Source: Paracamarosporium sp. OC-R06-R3 (Eukaryota > Ascomycota > Dothideomycetes > Pleosporales > Didymosphaeriaceae). Taken from it: a DNA stretch of 64,000 bases. A model generated the notes under the pieces. That model worked only from the letters and a program-made list of their open reading frames with translations, did not search any database and was not told where the DNA came from. Of this stretch, positions 56,120-64,000 are shown one piece after another. A program made the translations under genes and the position numbers. Location: positions 186,001 through 250,000 of the forward strand of contig JACVRA010000170.1 of assembly GCA_019828545.1 (NCBI GenBank). Direction: 5' to 3'. How positions within the stretch are numbered: the stretch's first letter is position 1; each line of letters starts with the position of its first letter.

Positions 56120-57532
56120 CTAAGTTCTAACATGCGCCTCGTCTAAGCTTTTTAAGCTCCCGGTTGTAGTCATACTACCTTCCTTGCAACTCGACGGGCT
56201 CATCGGTCCCAACTCGATCGGGGCACCAGGAACCCAAAGGTTCTGGTCCGAATCGGTCCCATCAAAAGTCTTCTGCTCCAACATTCTCGATGTTGGAGGC
56301 CCGTATATCCTCTCTTCGCTTTCGCTCCTCTGCAATTCTGGTGCGCCTCGGACGTTCGACACGTTGACGCTAACGGTCTTGGATATGCCTCCATGCCCTG
56401 TACCGCTCTTGAGTCCGTATTTGGATTTCCGCTGTGAGCGCCCGCCCGAGATCCATGTTCGACGATGGAACGAGTCGGATAAATAGCGCCCGTCGTAAGA
56501 CACGTGCGACCAGCTCTTGAGCTTGAAGATACGTTGGACGAGTGGGTACGTGAGAGGTAAGTTCGCGCAGAGGAAGGCGGTGTAGGACTCGCGCAAGTAC
56601 CACATTGTCCATTCAAGCCCGAAAGGATGCGTGAAAGAGTAGTATTTGTTCAGTACAGCTGCGACAATCTGATACGATCAGCAAATGGAATTGACTTAGT
56701 CAAGGAAGGATACTCACGTTGAACGTCCCAACTAAGAACAGGCCAATTAAGACTACTTTCTTCTTCACAGGCAGCTTCACCTTGAAAAGGAGTGGCATAG
56801 GGATCGCTATGATCATGAGATCAGAGGATATGTTAAGGACCGCATTTGTTATGAGGTGGTTTGTTGCTGCAGAGCACTGGGGATTGTCAGGTGGGACAGC
56901 CCAATATTGCGAGAACGGCCGGCACCAGACGCCGAGGTACAGGATTTCCATAATGACCTGCAGTGCAATGTCAGAAGGCAGTTGAAACCGAATGCTTCAG
57001 TTCTTGTCTTACAAATCCAAGAGCCGTGTAACCAGCGACCCATAGTACAAGTTTATGCTGCGGTAGAAGCGCTCTGTAGGACTGGTCAGTATTGGTACCA
57101 GGTCCAAGGGGAGGGTTGGGACTCACGTCATACGCTTGTACATCAACAGCAGACACGCTTTTACGAGCCAAATGGTGCAGCATTGCATTTGTTCGACAAC
57201 GAGGACCAGCTTGGATCCATAGATTCGTTGGCTGATCTCTTTCTGCGAAAACCTCGAGACATCTTCCCCAGGGGCTATAAGGTTACTGCTACTGCGAACC
57301 ACCAGGTGCATCGCACCCATTAAGACAGTCATTGAGACCTGCGGTGCTGGTCAGTGATGTGACATCTTTTTCGATGAGTAGTAAAACCTACCATGGCGAC
57401 GCAAATCAGATAGTCGTCCGCACTAAGGGTTCGCCAGGAGCCACTGTGGAGCTTTCTGGACACAAGGCGGGTTATGAGCACCAGCCAACATGTGGCATAC
57501 CATATCCCGGATTCTGGCTCGACAGTCGACAT
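56120..57532 (-). CDS. SAT4-family integral membrane protein (fungal rhodopsin-like domain)
   Basis: Five minus-strand exons: 57532..57392, 57338..57127, 57073..57013, 56957..56718, 56668..56120, giving 400 aa with all phases consistent. Seven membrane segments typical of the fungal rhodopsin-like/SAT4 domain: YATCWLVLITRLVSRK, SMTVLMGAMHLVV, a helix around CTIWLVKACLLLMYKRM, LVLWVAGYTALGF, NAVLNISSDLMIIAIPMPLLFKV, KVVLIGLFLVGTFNIVAAVL and TMWYLRESYTAFLCANLPL. Landmarks YLGVWCRPFSQYWAVP and QCSAATNHL are those of the family, and DDYLI marks loop 1. The C-terminal 130 residues are cytosolic and Ser/Arg-rich. Some relatives act as PTH11-like receptors; no CFEM domain is present. The N-terminus is short, so an upstream exon is possible. 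Confidence 0.82.
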
Positions 57533-57654
57533 GGTTCTGTAAAGATTGAGAAGAGGGACTCTACCAGTCTACCATTAACGATAAAAGATGGATAATTAAG
57601 ATAGCGGTATTTGATAAAGAGTGACTGAAGTTCAGCAAGTCAAGTAAAAAATTC

Positions 57655-58040
57655 TCAATGTTGGATCCTGGCGCATTGGAATTGGCGCAAAGGGTGTAGG
57701 ATCCAAGGGCGTGGTAGTCGAAGTTGCTTTAGGGATGCGATTGAGGTTGCGTCGGGTGTGGAAAAATTACGGATGACGACGCTTTCGAATTGTAAAAAAA
57801 TCCAAGAGGTGCCGATCGTCTGCAGATCGTCGACGGATGTGATGTCAATGGTTCCTGATATGTCGCTCTGGAGTATGTCGCGTTCATATATCTCGCATGT
57901 CAGGGGGAGTTCCTCGTCCCGTTCAAGAGGATAGGGTCTGTCGGTTGAGGGGGACGAAACGGCGGCGCCCGCAGAACATTAAAGACCGCGGCACTCGTAA
58001 TCAGCAGCGAGACTCGGGTTCGGTGTGGTCTCGGTGGCAT
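57655..58040 (-). pseudogene. Secreted-protein gene relic with a frameshift
   Basis: On the minus strand an ATG at 58040 opens a signal-peptide-like N-terminus (MPPRPHRTRVSLLITSAAVF) that ends at a stop at 57900. An overlapping frame, free of stops for 108 codons (57978..57655) but without its own ATG, continues as a plausible mature protein: VSSPSTDRPYPLERDEELPL, TCEIYERDILQSDISGTIDI, GTSWIFLQFESVVIRNF. A one-base loss near 57972 would explain the switch. No family recognised. An unseen intron is the alternative to a frameshift. Confidence 0.4.
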
Positions 58041-58282
58041 TTTGGCTGGCTTACCCAATACGCCGTGTTCCTGCATGGATGGTGGGCTACTAAACGATCT
58101 AGCGGAGACACTTGAGCGCTAGTTACCTGTCACCTGGATCGATAGAATGTTCGCTTGCTGGGCATGTCTGTTTACACGGGTAGATGGCGCGATGTCTGGT
58201 TTCTCGGTTCACCCGCGGATGATCCTTTGATCGTCGTGACGAAGCTAGAAGATCCAACATAGCCAATGAAGAACACGTTCGT

Positions 58283-58654
58283 CTACGTCCGCAGAGGTAT
58301 TCCACTTTTCGTGAGATGAATTTCCAGGAACCCGCTGTCCGTGCGGACTATTTCAATGCACTTGTTCTCTCGAAGTCTGATCTCGTCCGCACCCACTACC
58401 AATCCCGCGTCTTGTAGAAAGAAAATTCCTATTTCAAGAACCCATCCATGCTTTCCAAGGATACTAACAACCTCATCTGAGGACATCACAAAACATTCCT
58501 CCCTTATCTTTTCGATTAGAATGCCAGGGCGTCGAGCCACCCTGTTCGGTGGCTGCGTATAGCTAACCAAAACCTCGTAAGAGCAATGCTTAGATTCTCT
58601 CGAAGTAGATGAGTGGCTTGAATTCGCGTGTCCACGATGGCATCTCCTGTACAA
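58283..58654 (-). CDS. Unassigned ORF of protein-like composition
   Basis: 123 aa without recognised domain. The second half (RPGILIEKIREECFVMSSDE, ILGKHGWVLEIGIFFLQDAG) has a natural-looking residue mix, unlike the neighbouring shadow ORFs, and could be an exon or remnant. The first 40 residues are not convincing. No start context or splice signals decide it. Confidence 0.2.
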   Translation of the reverse strand: MYRRCHRGHANSSHSSTSRESKHCSYEVLVSYTQPPNRVARRPGILIEKIREECFVMSSDEVVSILGKHGWVLEIGIFFLQDAGLVVGADEIRLRENKCIEIVRTDSGFLEIHLTKSGIPLRT

Positions 58655-59530
58655 GTGCGAGTGGTGGCGGGAGACTTGGCGCTAGATTCTGCACGAGCTA
58701 ACGGGGAACGCTGCCGCTCGATTGGTGTCGATAGCCCCTGTGGAAGCACCGCCCGTCTGGAATGCGGCTCGAATATATTATAGATACGCGATGCCGATCA
58801 TGAGTGGTTCATGGGGTTCTCGACTGCATACTAGTATTTTTTACCGGTACCTCGGCGGTCAGTACTTGCAGGGACATGCGTGAAAGCAATTTGAGATTGA
58901 AATGTGCTGCGCGACTTAGGTCGACCCTTTCAATGGCCACTTCCCCAGCGATTCCCCACTCGCTCGGGTAGGCGCGGGTGACTCCAAATGGCCCCTTGAT
59001 TCTCCAGAATTGGAATTCGTTAAGTGGTTTTAACCCCACATGACGGTCGAGCTACAGAATGTTATGAATCAGTGGAGAAAAGCAGGACGAGTACACACAC
59101 GCACAACCTTAACTAAGCGTTCCATGGATTCCCCGGGGTTTGCACCTTAGAAATGGGACATACGGACTCTTTATGGTGAGTTTGTATACGGGTGGAAAAG
59201 TTAGACGACAAGTTTGAAGTCGCTCGAATGACGTGCCCCCGGATCGGGAACTGTGCTTTTTTTTTTTTGGAATCTCTGGCGAGTACATTTTGTGACTCGA
59301 TTTTGCTTGTGGCAAACCCGCGGAACGGTGGTAGCGGGTCCCATTTGAACGGGAAAAAAGGTTAATACAACCATCTCGGGCTTCTAGTACATATCGAGAG
59401 AGAGTGTTAATAAGGTTTATCGGACGAGTTATGGAACGGATCATGACTAAGTCTACTATACAAGTTGTATTAAGGTATTGGCTATCAGAGTATGGTACAA
59501 GATCTACAAAAGTAACACATACAAGGCCGG

Positions 59531-62218
59531 TTAGTGTTGATTTCTTTTTCTCCTTCGCTCTTCTGGAATGTTGTCTACTGTTTCCATAAGCTTGTCGAGA
59601 CCAAATGTGGTCTCTGAATTCGGCGTGGTCGAGGCGGGGTTACTCGATGCTAGCCTCGCGCTCGGGTTGATGGCCCTGTCTTGCGCTCCAAATGTGGCAA
59701 GTAATCCGTCGGAAGCGGTAGAAGCGGGTCCAACAGCTTTGTGTGCACCCTGAACACCTTCCTCCTCGGACTGAGCCATGTTTTCCTCCAAGAAGTCGTC
59801 CCCACGCTGGCGTACATGCGTCTCCACGTAGGTAATCTTTAGACCCTGCTCCCTAGCTTCCCCGTCGTTTCTGGAGAGGATATCGCTCAGTCTTAGATGC
59901 CCCCTCCTATGAACGACTCGGTCGAACCTAGGGTGCCACATAAGAGCATGCAATTTCGACTTGCCGTACATCCTCGGTTCAGGCAACAGAGGCGTACCCC
60001 AGATCTCGTTCACGCGGCGGACGTACTCCGGATACGTAATCGTGTTCACAGTCCGCATAATACGGTTCTGTTTGTTTCGAGAACGGCCCCGTCCAAAGAG
60101 ATTAATGAACACCATCTGCAGTGCCTTAATGACTGTCTTGGAATTGACGTAAAGGCAGAGATAGCGCAGCTCCACAAGCGTCTTGAGGCCAATGTCCCAG
60201 TCCAGACGATTTAAGATGCCATTTCGACGGAAACGAAGACGAAAATGCTTCTTGCTTGCTGTATGTGAGAGCAAGGACTGCTCGGTCACTGCATTGGGAA
60301 GAAGCCCTGCTCTGAATCCCCACACGATGAGTGCTTGTTTGAATCGGTCAGGGAACAGTTGTCGCAGAGGATGGTCCTTATGGGTCTGGCCTATGGTGGA
60401 CAATGGCTTCCATTCGCCTATTCGGGTTGGATTTGTGAGTCGCAATTTCTCGGTGAGAGGTTCCAAAAATCCCGGTTCTCGGACCTTGTTGAGCGGGACA
60501 CTTCCTCGAGGTGCATACCAGCAGAAAAGCCAATGGACAAGGCGTCGGAGCTCACGCATGCGGCCAGTCATACCAAAACGCCGTAGTATTTCGTGCCACA
60601 TAAAGGGAGAAATTTTCCCAATGTTGTTCTCAAGAATGAACATATACATGCGCGCGACGAACCGCAGATCATCGAAACCTCTGAGGTGTTCTGATGTCCT
60701 TCGCACAGGCAGCCGCCCCCGCCGCCGAGGCCGGAGAATATCAGTTCTTAGTTTCTCTATTGCCACCGAGGAAACGGGGATCTGATGCTGAGCCATGCTC
60801 TGCAACGTTTGGAATACGTCGTCTGGTGCACATCGCTTGGTTTGGGCTTGAAGTAGTAAATTCCAGGCTTGCCTGGCGCGTTTCGCATAGAATAGACTAA
60901 GGATCGCCAGCGTGCGGTGAGCCTGACCCCAATCCTGCTGCCCAAGGTAGTAGTCAAGTAGTTTCGTCTGGAGTTGGAAGTCATCGTAGACATCAGGGTG
61001 CTGGTCGCTCTCGAGCATGCTACGCACTAGAAAGTGTTGCTTTTCTTGCGCAAACTTCTCCAGTGCCAAAGAGAAGACGCAGCCCTGCAGTGCGATCCCT
61101 GCTACTCTCAGCTCTTCGAATCTCTCAGGCAGATCAGAGATGGGGTCTGTCCTGGACGCCATGGCACGTACAGCCAGAGGCCCTATCTCGTTGACGCCAA
61201 CCAAAGCCAGTCCTCGGATGACGGAGTCAGGCGGAATCGCCCTGGTGGCGAACATCCTGGCGCAAAAGGAGTCTTCGAAGCGAACAGGAGCAGTATCCCG
61301 ACCGCGCAGACGGCGCAATAGATCTTGGTCCATTTCTTCGTTGGCCCGCCAGTGTCCAGCAATAGCAGCCTTGACTCTTACTTCGGGGTTGGATGAAGTT
61401 ATATTGTGGGCTATGAACGCTTGTGCCATTGGAGATGTCGCGATTTCGGGAGAAGGTAAATCTCCTTTCGAAATGCATGTTGCATGCCATCTCAGAGCCG
61501 TGGCGATGGAACCTCTCAATTCAGGGACGACGGCATCATATAGATTCGTTTCGTTGCTCTCCTTGTACATTTCCAAGAGCGTATCGTACATGTCTGCCGT
61601 TAAGCGTCCTTTATTTGTTCGCGCTAGATGTCTTAACGGTAACTGCTCGAATCCTAGCTCGCGGCGCATGAAACGATGGTATGCGAGTGCTCGTCTGAAG
61701 TGGCGAGCATTTGGAAGCCAGTGAGCTATACACAGTTCGTACAACCGCGGATAGACCTGGCCTGTTCTCTTGCGTAGGTCTGCAGCGTGGTCGAGAAGCT
61801 CTGCGACGACTTGCGAGTCCTTGACGAATGTACCCCACAAGAAGTCGGCTTCTGGCGTCGTGTCGGTAGGCAAGTCGAACCCAAGCCGAGTGCGGGAGGC
61901 CCATACTTCATAGATGCCATCGAGTCCCTTTCTCCTCTCCTGTCCCTGCAGCCTCTCTACCAACTCCTTGGCATCTGCAATGCGGTCTGGGCTGTGTCTT
62001 CTCGCCCCAAACACTTTAAGGTTCTCTTCGGCGTGGAGGCGTAGCTCCTCTCCTCGCCAACGCCTCCATCTCCCCTCGGTGGGCGGTCCGGACGCGTAGT
62101 GGCGGCTCTGGCGGGTGCAGGCGACGCATGCCGTCGGCGGTGCTTGGGCGGTGACGATGGTGCGGAGGAGTCTCAACGCAGACGGGCTGGCGAGGAGTCT
62201 GTCCAAGGCCGGTGGCAT
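59531..62218 (-). CDS. Large helical-repeat (PPR-type?) probable mitochondrial protein
   Basis: The frame is open from 62404, but the ATG at 62218 is the better start. It begins MPPALDRLLASPSALRLLRT, an Arg-rich amphipathic mitochondrial presequence, and leaves 213 bp for the promoter shared with the divergent COX7A gene instead of 27 bp. This gives 895 aa in one exon. The body is alpha-helical with repeated helix pairs (RRALAYHRFMRRELGFE, LLDYYLGQQDWGQAHRTLA, MWHEILRRFGMTGRMREL), as in pentatricopeptide or related organellar RNA-binding proteins, then a basic segment (KKHFRLRFRRNGILNRLDWD) and an acidic, disordered C-terminus. A role in mitochondrial RNA processing or translation is inferred from this layout only. 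No characterised homologue is recognised. Confidence 0.8.
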   Translation of the reverse strand: MPPALDRLLASPSALRLLRTIVTAQAPPTACVACTRQSRHYASGPPTEGRWRRWRGEELRLHAEENLKVFGARRHSPDRIADAKELVERLQGQERRKGLDGIYEVWASRTRLGFDLPTDTTPEADFLWGTFVKDSQVVAELLDHAADLRKRTGQVYPRLYELCIAHWLPNARHFRRALAYHRFMRRELGFEQLPLRHLARTNKGRLTADMYDTLLEMYKESNETNLYDAVVPELRGSIATALRWHATCISKGDLPSPEIATSPMAQAFIAHNITSSNPEVRVKAAIAGHWRANEEMDQDLLRRLRGRDTAPVRFEDSFCARMFATRAIPPDSVIRGLALVGVNEIGPLAVRAMASRTDPISDLPERFEELRVAGIALQGCVFSLALEKFAQEKQHFLVRSMLESDQHPDVYDDFQLQTKLLDYYLGQQDWGQAHRTLAILSLFYAKRARQAWNLLLQAQTKRCAPDDVFQTLQSMAQHQIPVSSVAIEKLRTDILRPRRRGRLPVRRTSEHLRGFDDLRFVARMYMFILENNIGKISPFMWHEILRRFGMTGRMRELRRLVHWLFCWYAPRGSVPLNKVREPGFLEPLTEKLRLTNPTRIGEWKPLSTIGQTHKDHPLRQLFPDRFKQALIVWGFRAGLLPNAVTEQSLLSHTASKKHFRLRFRRNGILNRLDWDIGLKTLVELRYLCLYVNSKTVIKALQMVFINLFGRGRSRNKQNRIMRTVNTITYPEYVRRVNEIWGTPLLPEPRMYGKSKLHALMWHPRFDRVVHRRGHLRLSDILSRNDGEAREQGLKITYVETHVRQRGDDFLEENMAQSEEEGVQGAHKAVGPASTASDGLLATFGAQDRAINPSARLASSNPASTTPNSETTFGLDKLMETVDNIPEERRRKRNQH

Positions 62219-62431
62219 GAATCGGCGCAGCGGGAGGGGCGCATTAAGCCATTGGCAACAACGGCGACTTGGTCTCCCAGACGAAGCATGAGCTCGAAAA
62301 AGCGGCTGACTAAGGCGCAGAAGGCTTGGCGCCTGCTTGGGTCGTTCGATGCAGCACCTCGTCAGTCCAACACCACCACCACCGACCCATTGTCCCCGCA
62401 CCACACCCGCAAAACCTCTCCGCTCTTCAAA
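62219..62431. promoter_or_regulatory. Shared divergent promoter of two probable mitochondrial genes
   Basis: 213 bp between the chosen start of the helical-repeat protein (-) and the COX7A start (+). It allows co-expression of two mitochondrial-type genes. No specific factor site is claimed. Confidence 0.4.
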
Positions 62432-62931
62432 ATGGCAGGGTACGTGGCTCCTGCAGCTTCCGCCGCACTTTTCGCTCGCGGCGCGCCTGCCCGATGCGCG
62501 GGCCTCCCTCTCCGCTCCCAGTCGAGGCTTGGTACTGACGACCTGCAGCTGGATCTACCGCGAGAACCGTGTCCCCCACTACCAGAGGGAGTTCCAGAAG
62601 CATGACGGCGTGCGACTGTGGGAGAAGGTGCGTGGCGCCCCAGGCAACGGCTGGGTGGCATGACCTGAACCGCCGGCTTTGGCTGCGTGGGCGGGCTTGC
62701 GCTGCCGGCAGCAGCTGTCTGTGTCTGGAGAACCGTCTTCGCTGACTACTGTGACGCAGTCCCGCGGCAGGTGGATGATCCCCGCATACAAGGCCATCCT
62801 CTACACCAGCATTGGCTCCAGCATGTACATGATGGGCCGCCTTGTCTTCGTACGACGGCCAATTCCATGTTGCAAATTCACCACACTCACCTATTCCACA
62901 GGGACACAAGACGTGGTTCGGCAAGAACTAA
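62432..62931 (+). CDS. Cytochrome c oxidase subunit VIIa-like (COX7A family)
   Basis: Four exons: 62432..62439 (8 nt), 62549..62627, 62760..62849, 62902..62931, giving 68 aa, so no single-frame ORF reveals it. Phases 2, 0 and 0 match at all junctions, and introns are 109, 132 and 52 bp. The protein reads MAGWIYRENRVPHYQREFQK, then HDGVRLWEK, then a basic SRGRWMIPAYKAIL, one membrane helix (YTSIGSSMYMMGRLVF) and the ending GHKTWFGKN. This is the layout of fungal COX7A-type subunits of complex IV: matrix N-terminus, single helix in the inner mitochondrial membrane, short intermembrane tail. No cleavable presequence is present, as usual for this subunit. Confidence 0.82.
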
Positions 62932-63353
62932 GCGTATGAACAGAAACTGCGTCTAGGCGAGGGCAGCACGGGAGGGTAGTTTATCGGCCGCAATGTACAA
63001 ACAGTCAGCACAGCTTGAACCAATGGCATAGATTCCCTTTGTCGTATCGCAGTGATGTTAGTTTCCGCCGGGTGACTCGGTCCCTATTTGCGCAACCTGT
63101 GATGTGTACCACTGCTCCCCGGTCGGAGGAGGAGCCCCTAAGTGCCCCCAGCCAGCGCAAGAGCATCTTACTAGCCGTAAAAACACGGCAGAGCACGTAG
63201 ACGAGAAATGCATCGTTTTGAACGGGGTTCGCTGGTCGGGTTTAGCTCTCTCGGTACCAAACGTCAGAGTGCGCCGAGCCGAGCTCTCCAGCCTCGCCGC
63301 ACGCTCCCTACCTCTCCACCATCCCCCACAATCCATTGTGTTGACTGGACGCA
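62932..63353. other. Intergenic region
   Basis: 422 bp between COX7A and the CCDC47-like gene; no gene supported. Confidence 0.5.
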
Positions 63354-64000
63354 ATGGCCGACTTCGTCAAGGGGCTCTTTGGCGGCCAGCAGAAGGTGGC
63401 CCAGCCGCACTCTGGCGGCGACGACGGTATGCTCCACGTTAATATCGCAGCGACCCGCAGACCTGGGTTCTGGCACACACAGGCCTGCTAACCTTCGCAG
63501 ACTTCGCCGACTATGCAGGCGCACCAGACCCCACGCCCGCCCTCTCCTCGCTCGCTGCCACGACGGGCGCTGCGTCCGCGGCGCCCACTGCGGCCGTCGG
63601 CCAGGCGCCCTACACGGCGTGGTACCGCGTGTGGGAGCGCACCACCATCGACGACTTCAAGCTCGAGCTCTACATCCTGCCCTTCATCTTCGTCGTCGTC
63701 GTCGTCCATCTCTGGGGCACCCGCCGCAACCGCGCCAGGGCGAACCACTGGATCAAGTCGCACGCCCCGGTCTTGCAGCACGAGTTCGCACAGGTCGGAT
63801 ATGTGCGTCCGCAGGCTGGCGTCGACGACGTGAAGCAGGGGGCCATCAACCCGGCCGATCTGCTGCGCGAGAAGAAGCCCGACGAGTTCGCGTCGTACGC
63901 TACCGGGCGCCAGAACGTCGCCTTTGTCGACTTCAAGTTGACCCTGGCCAAGAGGTTCAATCCTCTGATGCGCCTGGGCGAGCTCCTCATCTCCCTGTTC
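63354..64000 (+). CDS. CCDC47/DUF1682-family ER membrane protein (3' truncated)
   Basis: Exons 63354..63426 and 63501..>64000, with a 74-bp intron (GTATGC...GCAG, phase 1) that rebuilds GGDDDFADYAGAPDP. The visible 191 residues show a short N-terminal segment, one membrane helix (LYILPFIFVVVVVHLWG) and the family signature after it: GTRRNRARANHWIKSHAPVL, HEFAQVGY, DEFASYATGRQNVAFVDFKL, LAKRFNPLM. In animals CCDC47 belongs to the PAT chaperone complex at the ER translocon; fungal members are uncharacterised. The Ala/Thr-rich segment before the helix is low-complexity. The gene continues beyond the window. Confidence 0.88.

Larger units (their letters stand above)
57533..59530. other. Decayed or gene-poor region
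   Basis: 2 kb with no intact recognisable gene. It contains the frameshifted secreted-protein relic (57655..58040) and a protein-like ORF (58283..58654), and a T-run and short AT-rich stretches near 59260-59470. Other short ORFs (58809..59039 on -) were not recognised. Confidence 0.5.

Noticed and set aside
62219..62404. N-terminal extension of the helical-repeat protein from the ATG at 62404
   Set aside because: The extra 62 residues carry no targeting or domain signal and would leave only 27 bp to the divergent COX7A start.
1..64000. Whole-window RIP signature or AT-rich isochore
   Set aside because: Coding density and base composition look normal over most of the window; AT-rich stretches are short and intergenic. 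Only the single TAG at 52620 has a RIP-like context.
1..64000. CRISPR arrays, prophage or bacterial operons
   Set aside because: No spaced direct-repeat array is seen, and spliceosomal introns and intron-bearing tRNAs show eukaryotic nuclear DNA.

Overview
The window is 64 kb of nuclear DNA from a filamentous ascomycete, most like a Dothideomycete/Pleosporales plant-associated fungus. The evidence is the density of short introns (about 40-160 bp, GTRNGT...YAG with CTAAC-type branch points), intron-bearing tRNA genes, and the content: an AA9 copper oxygenase, a GH28-like protein, HET-domain and SAT4/rhodopsin-fold proteins, and single-copy ascomycete genes (EFL1, MKT1, NHA1, a Dpb11/Rad4 homologue, CCDC47 and COX7A homologues). 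I resolved exon structures by hand from splice consensus, phase continuity and family motifs. The species call is an inference.

Left third (1-22.1 kb), accessory-looking: end of a WD40 gene; secreted AA9 LPMO (8 exons); F-box protein; a 1498-residue ubiquitin-like/zinc-finger/CorA-type membrane protein; then MFS transporter (-), a 67-aa protein, an AsaB/GA4-desaturase-like oxygenase, gamma-glutamyltranspeptidase and a FluG-type glutamine-synthetase-like enzyme (-), which together could form a small gamma-glutamyl metabolism group; then a multi-pass membrane protein whose last segment is displaced by an apparent frameshift.

Middle (22.8-51.9 kb), mostly conserved housekeeping genes: an 8-nt-spaced tRNA-Ile/tRNA-Glu pair, both with introns, followed by one Pol III terminator; tandem-PH protein and EFL1 (divergent); a MITE-like element with TA target duplication; a secreted/transmembrane His-rich protein; a HET protein; a GH28-like protein without the usual catalytic residues; NHA1 antiporter; a PPxY arrestin; Dpb11/Rad4; a 2-oxoglutarate oxygenase; MKT1.

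Right part (52-64 kb): a 12-bp minisatellite just upstream of a small membrane/secreted protein gene carrying an in-frame TAG; an FAD phenol-hydroxylase-like monooxygenase; a SAT4-type integral membrane protein; a 2-kb decayed stretch with a frameshifted secreted-protein relic; then a large probable mitochondrial protein divergent from a 68-aa COX7A gene whose first coding exon is 8 nt; finally the start of a CCDC47/DUF1682 gene cut by the window edge.

I found no CRISPR array, virus, complete transposon or obvious biosynthetic megasynthase. The strongest odd signals are the dicistronic tRNA pair, the MITE, the nonsense/frameshift alleles, the catalytic-residue substitutions in two carbohydrate-active proteins, and the possible gamma-glutamyl gene group.
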